A stretch of DNA of 64,000 nt from Halomonas sp. TA22 (GCF_013009075.1 NZ_CP053108.1:496001-560000); one strand, 5' to 3'. Shown: positions 38,289-47,843, counted from the stretch's first letter. Numbers and translations are program-made. Notes: a model not told the origin generated them from the sequence alone.

Positions 38289-39377
38289 TCAGTGCGTCAT
38301 GACATGCAGCCCTTCGGCGAGTAGCGAGACGCCTACTGCTTCGCCCTCCCTCAAACCGTTACGGCGCGCGGCGTGGGTGGCAACCTCGAAACGCAGCGTC
38401 TCCTCGGTATGCACGAAGGCAAGCGTGATGTGGGTGATTCCGCCGAGAACCACTATCTCGCGGATCTCTCCCTCGATAGGATTCTCGCGCTCGCCGCGCG
38501 ACGGGCGACCACGTCGATGCAGCACTACATCCGCGGGAGGCACGTACCAGTGCACCTCCGCGCCGGCCGGTGGCACGGCCACCGCTTCGCGCAGCTCCAG
38601 GCAGTGGTCCCCCCACTCGAGCCGGGGACCATGAGGCGTAGCGATCAGTCTGCCGCGAAACACATTGTTGCGATCGAGCAGCCTCGCCACCTCGGGCGAC
38701 GCAGGGCGGCGGAAGAGCGTCTCCGGCGGCCCGGCCTGAAGCGTCCTCCCCGCCTGCAACACGCACAGCCGATCGGCCAGGGCGCTCGCTTCCTCCAGGT
38801 CGTGGGTCACCAATAGCATGGGGATATCGATCTCGCGACGCAGTAGCGCCAGCTCGCGCTGCAGACGCCGCCGGGTGACCTGGTCGACGGCGGAGAAAGG
38901 CTCGTCGAGCAGCAGCACCCGTGGTTCTCGAGCCAGGGCCCGGGCCACCGCCACACGCTGGCGCTGTCCCCCCGAAAGCTCGCCAGGATAGCGTCGCTCC
39001 AGCCCTTCGAGACGCACCCGAGCAAGCCACTCTTGTGCACGGGCCAGGCGCCGCTGTGGAGGGAGATGCTCCATCCCCGCCGTGACGTTCTCAAGCGCGG
39101 TAAGGTGTGGAAACAGCGCATAGTCCTGAAACACGAAGCCGATATGTCGCTGCTGCGGCGTGAGATAACGGCCCGACTCGGTGTCCAGCCAGGTCCTCCC
39201 GGCGCAGGTGATGCGTCCCCATGCGGGGCGATAGAGCCCGGCGATGGCGCGTAGCAGCGTGGTCTTTCCTCCCCCCGAGGGGCCAACCAACGCCAACAGC
39301 TCGCCCGAGGCGCAGGAGAACGTCGCGGCCAACGGAATCGGTCCCGGCTGATGTACTTCCACCTCGAGATCAGACAC
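38289..39377 (-). CDS. modC: Molybdate ABC transporter ATPase
   Basis: The 362-residue ATPase has Walker A (GPSGGGKTTLLRAIAG), Q-loop (FVFQDYALF), signature (LSGGQRQRVAVARAL), Walker B (VLLLDEPFSAVD) and H-loop (LLVTHDLEEA). The C-terminal about 70 residues form a TOBE/Mop-like domain (NPIEGEIREIVVLGGITHITL). The GTG at 39377 overlaps the modB stop by 8 nt, with GGGAGG just upstream; the earlier in-frame codon lies further inside modB and is less likely. It energises molybdate import by ModB and completes the operon modA-modB-modC. Confidence 0.92.
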   Translation of the reverse strand: MSDLEVEVHQPGPIPLAATFSCASGELLALVGPSGGGKTTLLRAIAGLYRPAWGRITCAGRTWLDTESGRYLTPQQRHIGFVFQDYALFPHLTALENVTAGMEHLPPQRRLARAQEWLARVRLEGLERRYPGELSGGQRQRVAVARALAREPRVLLLDEPFSAVDQVTRRRLQRELALLRREIDIPMLLVTHDLEEASALADRLCVLQAGRTLQAGPPETLFRRPASPEVARLLDRNNVFRGRLIATPHGPRLEWGDHCLELREAVAVPPAGAEVHWYVPPADVVLHRRGRPSRGERENPIEGEIREIVVLGGITHITLAFVHTEETLRFEVATHAARRNGLREGEAVGVSLLAEGLHVMTH

Positions 39378-40038
39378 GCAGCCCCCTCCCGCGACGCGCC
39401 ATCCCATAGACCACGCCGATGGTCACCAGCGAGATCAGCAGCAGCATCGCCGACATGGTACTCGCACCGCGCTCGTCGAAGGCCTGGACGCGATCGTAGA
39501 TGCTGATCGCCAGGGTGCGTGTCTCGCCCTCGATGGAGCCGCCCACCATCAAAATCACACCGAATTCACCCAAGGTGTGGGCGAAGGTCAGCGCCATAGC
39601 CGAGACTAGCCCCGGCCACACTAGCGGCAACTCGATGCGCAGCAAGGTGCGCCATGGCGACATGCCGCTGCACCAGGCCGCCTCGCGCAGATTGGCGGGT
39701 ACGTTCTCGAAGGCGCGCTGGATCGGCTGCACGGCGAAGGGCAGGTTGACCACCAGCGAGGCTAGCAGGATGCCGGTGAAGGTAAAGTTGAGCCCGCTCC
39801 CGGTGAAACGCTGCCATAGCGCGCCGAACGGTGCGTCGATGCCGAACGACAGCATCAGATAGAAACCCAGCACGGTAGGGGGCATCACCAGCGGCAGCGC
39901 CACCAGCGCCTCGCACAACGCGCGGCCGCGAAAGCGCGCCACGGCAAGCGCCCGTCCCAGCCACAGTCCCACCGGCAGCAGCAGCAGGCAGGTGAGCGTC
40001 GCCAATTGCAGCGAGACCGCCAGGGCACTCCAATCCAT
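39370..40038 (-). CDS. modB: Molybdate ABC transporter permease
   Basis: The 222-residue permease has about five to six helices, with the binding-protein-dependent transport signature EAAWCSGMSPWRTLLRIELPLVWPG. LVMPPTVLGFYLMLSFG and MALTFAHTLGEFGVILMVGGSIEGETRTLAISIYD are typical of ModB. The ATG at 40038 overlaps the modA stop as TGATG. It is the second gene of modABC. Confidence 0.94.
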   Translation of the reverse strand: MDWSALAVSLQLATLTCLLLLPVGLWLGRALAVARFRGRALCEALVALPLVMPPTVLGFYLMLSFGIDAPFGALWQRFTGSGLNFTFTGILLASLVVNLPFAVQPIQRAFENVPANLREAAWCSGMSPWRTLLRIELPLVWPGLVSAMALTFAHTLGEFGVILMVGGSIEGETRTLAISIYDRVQAFDERGASTMSAMLLLISLVTIGVVYGMARRGRGLRV

Positions 40039-40841
40039 CAAGGCTCCTCTGCCGAAGAAGCATCCGGCAGGGCGAAGCCGTAACGCGCCAGGATCTCGCG
40101 CGCTTCGTCATCCTGGAGATAGGCATAGAAGGCACGGGCCGTCTCGCTCGCGCCGCGGATCAAGGCCATGCGCTGATAGAGCGGAGCGTGCCACGAGTCG
40201 GGAATCAGCAAATGCTCGCCGCGTTCCTGCAAGGGTCCGGCAAGCGCCAGAGAGTAGGCAACCAGCCCGCCCCGCGCATCGGCAGAGAGTGCGAACTGCG
40301 CCGCCTGGGAGACATTTTCGCCAAGGATCTTGAGCGGTTGCATCTCGTCCCACAGTCCGGCATGTTCCAGCGCCTGCTGCGCTGCCACGCCGTAGGGAGC
40401 GTGTTCGGGATTGGCCAGCGCGATGCGCAGTCGTCCGCGTCCGTCACGCAGGGCGGCAAGCGCTTCCTCTAACCCCGCCATCGGGTCATCCTCCGTTGGC
40501 AGATCGCCACGCCCGGTGCGCTGCAGCCATACCAGTCGGCCGATCGCATAGCGCACCCCGGCATCCTCGGTGCGCCCCTCCTGGTGCAGTGCCTCGACAT
40601 AGGCCTCGTCGGCGGAGAGATAGAGCTCGAAGGGGGCACCCTGGGCGATCTGACGGCGAAAGTTGCCCGATGAACCGAAATTGAGGCGCACCTCCAGGCC
40701 CTGTTCAGCCTGGAAGCGCTCGGCCAGCTCGCTCAGCGCGAACTGCAGGTCGGATGCCGCCGCGACGGTGGGTACGCCAGCATGGGCAAAGGTGGGTAGA
40801 CAAAGCATGGTCAGCAACACCCCTCGCAGCAACTTGAACAT
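40038..40841 (-). CDS. modA: Molybdate ABC transporter substrate-binding protein
   Basis: The 267-residue periplasmic protein has a signal peptide (MFKLLRGVLLTMLCLPTFAHA) and the ModA fold: VAAASDLQFALSELAERFQ, LNFGSSGNFRRQIAQGAPFELYLSAD and ALANPEHAPYGVAAQQAL. The SS of FGSSGN and the conserved AxSDL region fit molybdate/tungstate binding. The ATG at 40841 has AGGAG upstream; the upstream in-frame extension is rejected. It heads modABC. I found no ModE gene or convincing ModE box upstream. Confidence 0.92.
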   Translation of the reverse strand: MFKLLRGVLLTMLCLPTFAHAGVPTVAAASDLQFALSELAERFQAEQGLEVRLNFGSSGNFRRQIAQGAPFELYLSADEAYVEALHQEGRTEDAGVRYAIGRLVWLQRTGRGDLPTEDDPMAGLEEALAALRDGRGRLRIALANPEHAPYGVAAQQALEHAGLWDEMQPLKILGENVSQAAQFALSADARGGLVAYSLALAGPLQERGEHLLIPDSWHAPLYQRMALIRGASETARAFYAYLQDDEAREILARYGFALPDASSAEEP

Positions 40842-41087
40842 CTCGACTCCTGGTAGTGTAGAAATGGTTGGCACGACAAAAAATAGCCCGGCCGACAGGC
40901 AGTTCCAGCGGGAGTAATGATTGTCAATCAAGTGTCTAGCCTTGGCAAAGCCGATCCATTGTTATACATCATGCTGCTTGCCAATTCTTCCTTTCATCCG
41001 GAGTCCTCGTGGTCGACCAACCCGCTCTACATTTGATGGCGAGAGGGGCTAGAATTCACTCCATCATTCATCGAGAAGGGTCACGAC

Positions 41088-41858
41088 ATGCTCGGCGCGA
41101 TTGCCGGCGATATCATCGGTTCAGTGCACGAGGGCACCGCCACCAAGCACCGCGATTTCGACCTGTTCACGCCGCACAGCACCTTCACCGACGACAGCGT
41201 GCTGAGCATCGCGGTGGCCGAGGTGCTGCTTGACGGTGGCGACTACGTGGAGCGCTTTCACGACTACTACCATCGCTACCCGCATGCCGGCTTTGGCGGC
41301 GGCTTTGCACGCTGGGCCAAGCGTCGCGAGCGCGACCCCTACTACAGCTGGGGCAACGGCTCGGCGATGCGCGCGGCACCGGTGGGTTTCGCTGCGCAGT
41401 CGCTCGAAGAGGCGCTTTCCGAGGCCAGGCGCAGCGCCGAGGTCACCCACGATCATCCCGAAGGCATCCGCGGTGCGCAGGCGATTGCCGCTGCCGTCTT
41501 TCTCGCCAGGCATGGTGCCGACAAAGGCGAGATCAAGGCGCAGATCGAAACTCGCCTGGGCTACTGCCTGGATCAGCGGCTCGATGAGATCCGCCCCGCT
41601 TATCGCTTCGATGATTCATGCCAGGGCTCGGTGCCGCCCTCGATCATCGCCTTTCTCGAAGCCGACAGTGTCGAAGAGGCGATTCGCAACGCCATCTCGC
41701 TGGGTGGCGATGCCGACACCATGGCTTGCATGGCCGGGGCTATCGCCGAAGCGTTCCACGGCCTGCCCGGTGCCCTTGCCCAGCAGACGCTGGCCCGGCT
41801 CGATGCGCCACTGGGTGACGTAGTGGAACGCTTCAACGAGCGCTTCATCAGATCGTGA
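41088..41858 (+). CDS. ADP-ribosylglycohydrolase family protein
   Basis: The 256-residue protein belongs to the DraG/ARH family that removes ADP-ribose from proteins or small molecules. Metal-binding motifs are present: GAIAGDIIGS at the N-terminus, FTDDSVLSIA (the TDD pair) and SLGGDADTMACMAGAIAEA near the C-terminus (the D-x-D-T set). AGAAGGG lies 8 nt before the ATG. It is followed after 13 bp by the KTSC-domain gene and is probably cotranscribed with it. No NAD-dependent ADP-ribosyltransferase is nearby, so its target is unknown. Confidence 0.92.
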   Translation: MLGAIAGDIIGSVHEGTATKHRDFDLFTPHSTFTDDSVLSIAVAEVLLDGGDYVERFHDYYHRYPHAGFGGGFARWAKRRERDPYYSWGNGSAMRAAPVGFAAQSLEEALSEARRSAEVTHDHPEGIRGAQAIAAAVFLARHGADKGEIKAQIETRLGYCLDQRLDEIRPAYRFDDSCQGSVPPSIIAFLEADSVEEAIRNAISLGGDADTMACMAGAIAEAFHGLPGALAQQTLARLDAPLGDVVERFNERFIRS

Positions 41859-41871
41859 TCGAGGAGAAGAG

Positions 41872-42099
41872 ATGCAGCGCTATGCCAATCCCTCGGGAAG
41901 CTCCGGTATCCAAGGCTACGAGATCGGCGGTGACACGATTCGCATCCGATTTGGGGATGGCTCCGTTTATCGCTACAGCTACGCCAGTGCCGGCATGGAC
42001 AACATCGAGCGAATGAAGACCCTGGCCCGGAAGGGACAAGGGCTCAATACCTTCATCAACACCACCGTGCGCGAGGAGTACGCCGAAAGGGAGCGCTGA
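41872..42099 (+). CDS. Small KTSC-domain-like protein
   Basis: This 75-residue cytoplasmic protein has the pattern of the KTSC domain: NPSGSSGIQGYEIGGDTIRIRFGDGSVYRYSY, then a helical segment containing KTLARKGQGLNTFINT. KTSC domains occur alone or attached to lysyl-tRNA synthetase and nucleases, and their role is unclear. A GAGGAG site precedes the ATG. It is 13 bp after the ADP-ribosylglycohydrolase gene. Confidence 0.75.
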   Translation: MQRYANPSGSSGIQGYEIGGDTIRIRFGDGSVYRYSYASAGMDNIERMKTLARKGQGLNTFINTTVREEYAERER

Positions 42100-42213
42100 T
42101 CGCCGCCTCGGCAGGAGCGCCCACCTCTCAAGTTGTCGTTCGCCTGGCCGATAGTCCGCTTACATGGAATAAACCGCTGTCGCCGATCGACGGCCGCCAG
42201 TAAGGAACCCAAG

Positions 42214-42909
42214 GTGTCACGATTTCGACTCGCCTCCCCGGCCCGCCTGAGCGCCTGCAGCTTGATTGTCGCCGCGCTGCTTGGCGGCTGCACCTACAAT
42301 GCAAGCCAGGCTCCCGTCGCCACGACCTACCCCTACAGTGAACAGCAGCGCATGCAGGCGGCACACCACTGGGAAGTGCTGGCGCAGTATGAAGTCGAGC
42401 GCATGATGCGGCGCGAGCGCCTGCGCAACCTTCCGCTATATGTGGTGGGCGACAACGACTCGCGAGAGTTCCAGCGCAATTACCGTACCCTGCTGACCAG
42501 CCACCTGGTGTCGCGGGGCGCCCAGGTGGCGACCGTACCCGGCCTGGGCGGCGAAGTGCATGTCGATGTCAATGTGATACGCCATCGCGATCGCGGCTTC
42601 GTGCGTCCTCGGCATGGCTCGATAACCACGCTTGCCGCCGGCGTGCGCGTGGCGGCCTTTACTCTTGAGCAGTGGAGCGACCCGACCCTGACGCTACTGC
42701 CACTGGCCGTCGCGGCGGATGTCTTCAGTGGCGGCTGGACCCATACCGGCAATGAAGAGGTCGTCATCACCACTCAGGTGATCAACAACCAGCAGATTCT
42801 CTACTCGTCATCGCACATTTATTACATCAACGCTGGCGATATCGGCCACTACATGGTGCCGCCCGCACCGCCTGCCCCGCCCAGCATCTCCTTGAGCAAC
42901 GAGTGGTGA
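42214..42909 (+). CDS. Putative outer-membrane lipoprotein of unknown function
   Basis: The 231-residue protein has a lipoprotein signal (SLIVAALLGGC, lipobox LGGC). A mixed domain follows with DVNVIRHRDRGFVRPRHG and a proline-rich C-terminus (MVPPAPPAPPSI). I chose the GTG at 42214 because AAGGA is placed correctly and the signal peptide follows; an upstream in-frame ATG would add 27 charged residues. It is 5 bp upstream of a FlgO-like lipoprotein gene and probably forms an operon with it. I do not recognise the family. Confidence 0.75.
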   Translation: MSRFRLASPARLSACSLIVAALLGGCTYNASQAPVATTYPYSEQQRMQAAHHWEVLAQYEVERMMRRERLRNLPLYVVGDNDSREFQRNYRTLLTSHLVSRGAQVATVPGLGGEVHVDVNVIRHRDRGFVRPRHGSITTLAAGVRVAAFTLEQWSDPTLTLLPLAVAADVFSGGWTHTGNEEVVITTQVINNQQILYSSSHIYYINAGDIGHYMVPPAPPAPPSISLSNEW

Positions 42910-42914
42910 TCGCC

Positions 42915-43484
42915 ATGTCCATCAATGTCGTGCACATGCGCGCCATACTGCGTCTGCTGCTACTGTTCACCGTATTCATCGTGGCGCTGCTGCTCGCCGG
43001 CTGTGCCAGCAACGCCCAGAGCCGGGCTCCGGTGAAGGAGGAAACCGACCTGGCCGTACTGGTCGAGGAAGCCGCACAGCGCATGTTCGTCGCCTCGCCG
43101 GAACTTGCCCGCTACAACCCGATGATCGCCGCAACCTTCGTCAGTATCGACAACCTCAACCAATCCTCGACCCTTGGACGCATGGCCTCGGAGCTGTTCG
43201 CTTCGGCGCTGTCTCGGCAGGGCATGCAGGTGGTGGAGGTCAAGATGCGCAACAGCCTCTATCTCGAGGAGTCAATTGGCGAGCTGATTCTATCCCGTGA
43301 AGTGCAGCGCCTGAGCATGACCCACAATGCCCGCTCGATCCTGATGGGCACCTACGCCCAGGGTGAAACCCATGTCTATATCAGCGTTCGGGTGGTACGC
43401 ACCGGCGACGCCATGGTGCTGGGCACCGCCAACATCAAGCTACCGCTCAACAACAATATCCGCGCCCTGCTGAGGGAGTGGTAG
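42915..43484 (+). CDS. FlgO-like lipoprotein
   Basis: The 189-residue lipoprotein has signal IVALLLAGC and a FlgO-type domain: LGRMASELFASALSRQGMQVVEVKMRNSLYLEE, ARSILMGTYAQGETHVYISVRVV, and the end TANIKLPLNNNIRALL. In Vibrio, FlgO is an outer-membrane protein linked to flagellar stability, but many FlgO-domain proteins lie outside flagellar loci, as here. The ATG at 42915 has only a weak ribosome site, and coupling to the preceding gene is likely. Function in this organism is not determined. Confidence 0.8.
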   Translation: MSINVVHMRAILRLLLLFTVFIVALLLAGCASNAQSRAPVKEETDLAVLVEEAAQRMFVASPELARYNPMIAATFVSIDNLNQSSTLGRMASELFASALSRQGMQVVEVKMRNSLYLEESIGELILSREVQRLSMTHNARSILMGTYAQGETHVYISVRVVRTGDAMVLGTANIKLPLNNNIRALLREW

Positions 43485-43526
43485 AAGACGAACATCCTCA
43501 ACCTGACGATGCCTGCTAGCTCGCAC

Positions 43527-43724
43527 TCAGAACGTCCCGGGATAGCTTCCCCCATCCAGCAGCACGTTCTGACCCGTCAGGTAACCGGCATGCACGCTGC
43601 AAAGAAAGGCGCATAGGGCACCGAACTCGTCGGCCGTGCCGAAGCGTTGGGCCGGAATGCCGTGGCGACGTTGTGCGCTGAACTGCTCGATGCTCTCCCC
43701 CGAGGCGCTCGCCGACGAGGCCCT
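43527..43724 (-). pseudogene. C-terminal fragment of a short-chain dehydrogenase
   Basis: About 65 codons on the minus strand encode the end of an SDR enzyme: RFGTADEFGALCAFLCSVHAG, then GYLTGQNVLLDGGSYPGTF, the typical C-terminal segment. The catalytic YxxxK region and Rossmann fold are absent, and upstream the frame runs into the promoter and antisense of nfo. It is a gene remnant left by a deletion or rearrangement upstream of nfo. Confidence 0.8.
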
Positions 43725-43800
43725 GCCTCGGTGAGGCATTGGGGGTCCCCTTGGTGCTATGGTTATCGCCTGACCATAACGCGATGGAAGGAAACGCCCC

Positions 43801-44655
43801 ATGAAATACCTCGGAGCCCATGTCAGTGCAGCGGGCGGCCCGGACCAGGCGGTGCTGCGCGCCTGCGAGATCGGCGCCAACGCCTTCGCGCTATTCACCA
43901 AGAACCAGCGCCAATGGAAGGCCAAGCCGCTCACCGATGATGCCATCGAGGCGTTCAGGAAGGCATGCAAGACGCACGGGTTCGCCTCCGAGCAGATCCT
44001 TCCCCACGACAGCTATCTGATCAATCTCGGGCATCCGGAGGCCGAAGGGCTCAAGAAGTCCCGCGACGCCTTTATCGATGAGCTCCAGCGCTGCGAGCAG
44101 CTGGGTCTTAGCCTGCTCAACTTCCACCCGGGCAGCCATCTCAACAAGATCGACGAAAGCGAATGCCTCAAGCGCATCGCCGACTCGATCAACGAGGCGC
44201 TGGCCCGGACACGGGGCGTGACGGCAGTGATCGAGAACACCGCCGGGCAGGGTTCCAACCTGGGCTGGCGCTTCGAGCATCTGGCCGAGATCATCGAGCA
44301 GGTGGAGGACAAGTCGCGGGTCGGGGTGTGCATCGATACCTGCCACGCCTTCGCTGCCGGATACGACCTGCGTACGGCCAAGGCCTGCACCGCCACGCTC
44401 GACGAACTCGATGCGGTGGTAGGCATGAAGTACCTGCGCGGCATGCATCTCAACGATGCCAAGAGCACGCTTGGCAGCCGCGTCGATCGACACCACAGCC
44501 TGGGGCAGGGCAATATCGGCCTGGAGGGGTTCACCACCCTCATGCGCGATCCGCGTACCGATGGCATTCCGATGATCCTTGAGACCATCGACCCCGACAT
44601 CTGGTCGGAGGAGATCGACTGGCTGCGCAAGCAGAGCGAGGAGAAGCACGCCTGA
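43801..44655 (+). CDS. nfo: Endonuclease IV (deoxyribonuclease IV)
   Basis: Nfo cleaves at abasic sites in base-excision repair. The 284-residue TIM barrel starts [13 protein letters not shown]. It has the three AP-endonuclease family 2 signatures: [28 protein letters not shown] and [25 protein letters not shown]. The zinc ligands His and Glu lie in these motifs. AAGGAAA precedes the ATG. It stands alone; the region just upstream contains an SDR gene remnant, so its promoter lies in a rearranged segment. Confidence 0.96.
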   Translation: MKYLGAHVSAAGGPDQAVLRACEIGANAFALFTKNQRQWKAKPLTDDAIEAFRKACKTHGFASEQILPHDSYLINLGHPEAEGLKKSRDAFIDELQRCEQLGLSLLNFHPGSHLNKIDESECLKRIADSINEALARTRGVTAVIENTAGQGSNLGWRFEHLAEIIEQVEDKSRVGVCIDTCHAFAAGYDLRTAKACTATLDELDAVVGMKYLRGMHLNDAKSTLGSRVDRHHSLGQGNIGLEGFTTLMRDPRTDGIPMILETIDPDIWSEEIDWLRKQSEEKHA

Positions 44656-44690
44656 TGCGCCTGAGGAGAACGTTGCGGACGGCGTTGTGC

Positions 44691-46445
44691 TCAGCGCTTC
44701 AGCCAGGACTCGAAGGCCTCGGGCAGCAGCGGTCTGGAGATGAAATATCCCTGAATCTCGTCGCAGCCGAGCTCGCCAAGTCGTCGCAAGGAGGCTTCGT
44801 TCTCCACCCCTTCGGCCACCACGCTGTAGCCCAGGTCATGGGCCATCGAGATCATTGCCTTGACCAGCGTCTCGGTGCGCGCCTCCTGGTCCAGGTGGGT
44901 AATGAAGCGACGATCGATCTTCACGGTATGGGCGGGAATTTCATGCAGGTAGGAGAGACTGCTGTAGCCGGTACCGAAGTCGTCGATGGCAATGCGCAGT
45001 CCCGCCGCGACCAGGGCGTCGAGCTGGGCGGCAGCAGCCTTGCCCGTCCCGATCAGCGCGCTTTCGGTAAGCTCCATTTCTATTGCATCGCACGGCAGGC
45101 GGGCGTGTGACATCTCCTGTAGAAAACGTTCGGCGAAATCCCCCTCCTCGAGGTTGGTCGCCGAGACGTTGATCGAGATACGCAGCACATGCCCCTGATG
45201 ATACCAATGGGCCGCTTGGCGTATCGCCTGTCGCATCACCCACTGCGTCAGCGGCTTGGCCATCGGCGTATTCTCGATCAGGGGAATGAATTCCCCCGGC
45301 GAGACCTCGCCCAGGATGGGGTGGCGCCAGCGCAGCAGGGCTTCCGCCCCCAGGCACTCGCCACTTGCCTGAGCGACACGCGGCTGGAAGACCAGATGGA
45401 GCTCCTCGGCACTCTCAAGCGCCCGGCCAATATCACCCAGCAGGGTGAATCGACGCCGAAAGAGGGCATCCATCTCTGGTGAGAACATTCCCACCCCTTG
45501 CTCGATCTGGCGAGCATCCAGGCAGGCGGCGTAGGCGCTGCGCAGCAGGTCGGCCGCTGACGCCTCACCAAGCCGGAAGGGCGCAAGCCCCAGCGTCGGG
45601 CGCACATGCACCGACACCGCCCGGGCGCTTTCGAGATCCAGCAGCGCCTGGCGCAAGCGCAATGCCTCCTTCATCAGTCCATCGCCATCGATTGGCGAGG
45701 CCAGGTGAATGAACTGACAACTTCCCAGATAGTAGAGCCCCTGCGAACCGATGGCCTGCTGCAGGCAACGGGCCGCGACTCGCGCCAGATCATCCAGGAA
45801 GCCGGGCCCCATGGTGCGCTGCAGGAGGCTTAGCTCCCGGGCATCGATTATCTCGGTAAACATGGCGACCCGGCTCTCCCCGGGAGCATCACGCTCCAGG
45901 TCCTGCAAGTCCTCATCGAACTGGTTGCGATTGGGAAGTCCGGTCAGCGGGTCGATGCGCCCGAAGGCATGCTGGAGCTCTATCTGCGCCATGACCATGG
46001 CGGCGAGATCACGCAGCGTCGCCTGCTCCTGTTCGCTCACTTCCCGAGGCTGGGTGTCCAGTACGCACATCGCGCCCAGAGTATGACCTTCCCGAGTCAT
46101 CAACGGTGCGCCGGCATAGAAACGAATGCCCGATTTCGCCAGGTAGCTGTTGCGGTAGCAGTTCGAAGCGAGGAGATCGGGGATGACCAGCATTTGCGAG
46201 GAGTCGCAGACATCGGCACAGGGCGCCGTTTCACGGGGAATCTCCCAGTGATCGACCCCCACTCTCGACTTGAACCACTGGCGGTTCTCGTCGGTGAGCG
46301 ACACCGCGGCGATCGGCATCCCGAACAGCTGGCTCGCCATCCGCGTGATGCGATCGAAACTTTCACTGGGCGCCGTATCCAGCAGATTGAGCTGACGTAG
46401 CGCGAACAGGCGCTCTTGCTCCATGGCATTCATTAGTGAAGTCAT
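44691..46445 (-). CDS. GAF-GGDEF-EAL protein, probable cyclic di-GMP phosphodiesterase
   Basis: The 584-residue cytoplasmic protein has a GAF domain (about 25-155), a degenerate GGDEF domain (DPLTGLPNRNQFDEDL present but GGDEF replaced by GSCQF at 241-245), and an EAL domain. The EAL domain is intact at key motifs: GAEALLRWRHP, NVSATNL, IELTES-like MELTES, DDFGTGYSSL, KIDRRFI and EGVEN. It should hydrolyse c-di-GMP, with the GGDEF part regulatory. It is monocistronic with an AT-rich upstream region. It could oppose the diguanylate cyclase at 36681, but no direct link is visible. Confidence 0.92.
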   Translation of the reverse strand: MTSLMNAMEQERLFALRQLNLLDTAPSESFDRITRMASQLFGMPIAAVSLTDENRQWFKSRVGVDHWEIPRETAPCADVCDSSQMLVIPDLLASNCYRNSYLAKSGIRFYAGAPLMTREGHTLGAMCVLDTQPREVSEQEQATLRDLAAMVMAQIELQHAFGRIDPLTGLPNRNQFDEDLQDLERDAPGESRVAMFTEIIDARELSLLQRTMGPGFLDDLARVAARCLQQAIGSQGLYYLGSCQFIHLASPIDGDGLMKEALRLRQALLDLESARAVSVHVRPTLGLAPFRLGEASAADLLRSAYAACLDARQIEQGVGMFSPEMDALFRRRFTLLGDIGRALESAEELHLVFQPRVAQASGECLGAEALLRWRHPILGEVSPGEFIPLIENTPMAKPLTQWVMRQAIRQAAHWYHQGHVLRISINVSATNLEEGDFAERFLQEMSHARLPCDAIEMELTESALIGTGKAAAAQLDALVAAGLRIAIDDFGTGYSSLSYLHEIPAHTVKIDRRFITHLDQEARTETLVKAMISMAHDLGYSVVAEGVENEASLRRLGELGCDEIQGYFISRPLLPEAFESWLKR

Positions 46446-46648
46446 TCACTCTATGGTTATTTTTTTCACCCCTAGAATGCAAAACATACCATTCTCTGAC
46501 AAAACAAAGAATTAACCTAAACTAGTAAATTAGTTCCGATTCCTCATCTCAAGCCCCAATTATCGATCTCGCCGAGCTTTATGCTGTATATAGTGGCTTC
46601 TTTCGGGACATCGATCACAGCTCCAATGACAACAATATAGGCGGGAAG

Positions 46649-47614
46649 ATGAAGGTTTCTCATTCCATCAGAGTGGCCCTTGTGCTACTGGCCGCAGGCT
46701 CAGCGGCAATGGCACTGGCACTGGCCGATATCGAAGGCTCCGCCGACCACTCCCTGCTCGGCCGCTTCGGCGATGCCACCATCAGTGCCTATCAAGCCTC
46801 CAACTACGATGCCGCAACGCTACCCAGCGGACCGATCGCGGACGCCAGGGCCGTCGACAATCGACTCGAGCTCGAGGGTCGCGTGACCCGCATCGGCTAC
46901 CGACTTCCCGTCGAGCATACCGCGCTGGAAGTCGCCCGAAACTATGAAGCCGCCCTGACCGAAGGGGATTTCGAGTTCCTCTTCAGCTGCGCCGGGGCCG
47001 CCCAGTGCGGGGCGGGATTCAACCGCTACGTGCTCAACGAAGGGGTGGTCTTTCCCTCGGCCTTCGACCGCGCCGCGTTCAACGACAGCTCCCGTGCGCT
47101 TCTGGCAACACGCGCCGACGAACAAGGCACGGCCCATGTCTTCCTCTACATCATGGAGGACAGGTCGAACAACCGGACACTAGTCCGCCAGTTGGTGGTC
47201 GAGAGCGAACCGCTGCAGCTCGGCCAGGTCAGCGTCAAGGATGCCGGCGCCCTGCAGGCGGCACTCGATACCGACGGCAGCGTGATCGTCGATGGCATCT
47301 TCTTCGCCACCGACAGCGCCACCGTCGAGGCGGAGTCGGCCGCAGCCCTCGAACAGATGGCCGAGCTTTTGCGCAACACACCGGAACTCGCCGTCTATAT
47401 CGTCGGCCATACCGACAACCAGGGCAGCCTCGACCACAACCTCGCGCTCTCGCAACGGCGCGCCAATGCCGTCGTCGAAGCTCTGGGCGCTCTCGACGGC
47501 ATCGACGCCGTCCAGCTGGATGCCCGCGGCGTGGCATCGCTTGCCCCGATCGCCAGCAATGCCAGTGAAGCGGGCCGCGCGCAGAACCGTCGGGTCGAGC
47601 TGGTCTTGCAGTAA
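46649..47614 (+). CDS. OmpA-family protein with DUF4892-like N-terminal domain
   Basis: The 321-residue exported protein has a signal peptide (VALVLLAAGSAAMALALA). A DUF4892-like domain follows (ITRIGYRLP-like RVTRIGYRLPVEHTALEVARNYEAAL, AHVFLYIMED). The C-terminal OmpA-like peptidoglycan-binding domain contains IFFATDSATVE, IVGHTDNQGSLDHNLALSQRRANAV and AQNRRVEL. It probably tethers the outer membrane to peptidoglycan. The RBS is GGGAAG. A broken VOC gene follows directly. Confidence 0.88.
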   Translation: MKVSHSIRVALVLLAAGSAAMALALADIEGSADHSLLGRFGDATISAYQASNYDAATLPSGPIADARAVDNRLELEGRVTRIGYRLPVEHTALEVARNYEAALTEGDFEFLFSCAGAAQCGAGFNRYVLNEGVVFPSAFDRAAFNDSSRALLATRADEQGTAHVFLYIMEDRSNNRTLVRQLVVESEPLQLGQVSVKDAGALQAALDTDGSVIVDGIFFATDSATVEAESAAALEQMAELLRNTPELAVYIVGHTDNQGSLDHNLALSQRRANAVVEALGALDGIDAVQLDARGVASLAPIASNASEAGRAQNRRVELVLQ

Positions 47615-47626
47615 CAAGGAGGCAGC

Positions 47627-47843
47627 ATGAATTTTCTCGTCAACCTGGACGTGGACGATCTCGAGCGTGGCATCGAGTTCTATGTGCAGGCTCGAACGCC
47701 ACCGCACCGCTCAGGCCCAGGGCCGAGACGTGGTCTTTGAAGATTACCGCCTGCGCGTGGCCGGGGTGCTGCGCGACTACGGCATGCACGAGCGCGAACA
47801 GGCGCCCGCCGACAGCCGCAACCGCCATGACCAAGCTTCATAG
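47627..47843 (+). pseudogene. Broken VOC (glyoxalase) gene fused to another fragment
   Basis: A strong RBS (AAGGAGG) and ATG at 47627 open a frame reading NFLVNLDVDDLERGIEFYV, a typical start of a VOC/glyoxalase protein. It loses similarity after about 22 residues and stops. From about 47690 another frame reads a charged segment (RDVVFEDYRLRVAGVLRDYG) to a stop at 47841-47843 that does not look like VOC. I infer an internal deletion joining two gene ends; the second piece is not identified. Confidence 0.6.

Noticed and set aside
40842-41087. Search for a ModE box upstream of modA
   Set aside because: No convincing palindromic ModE-like site could be seen by eye.
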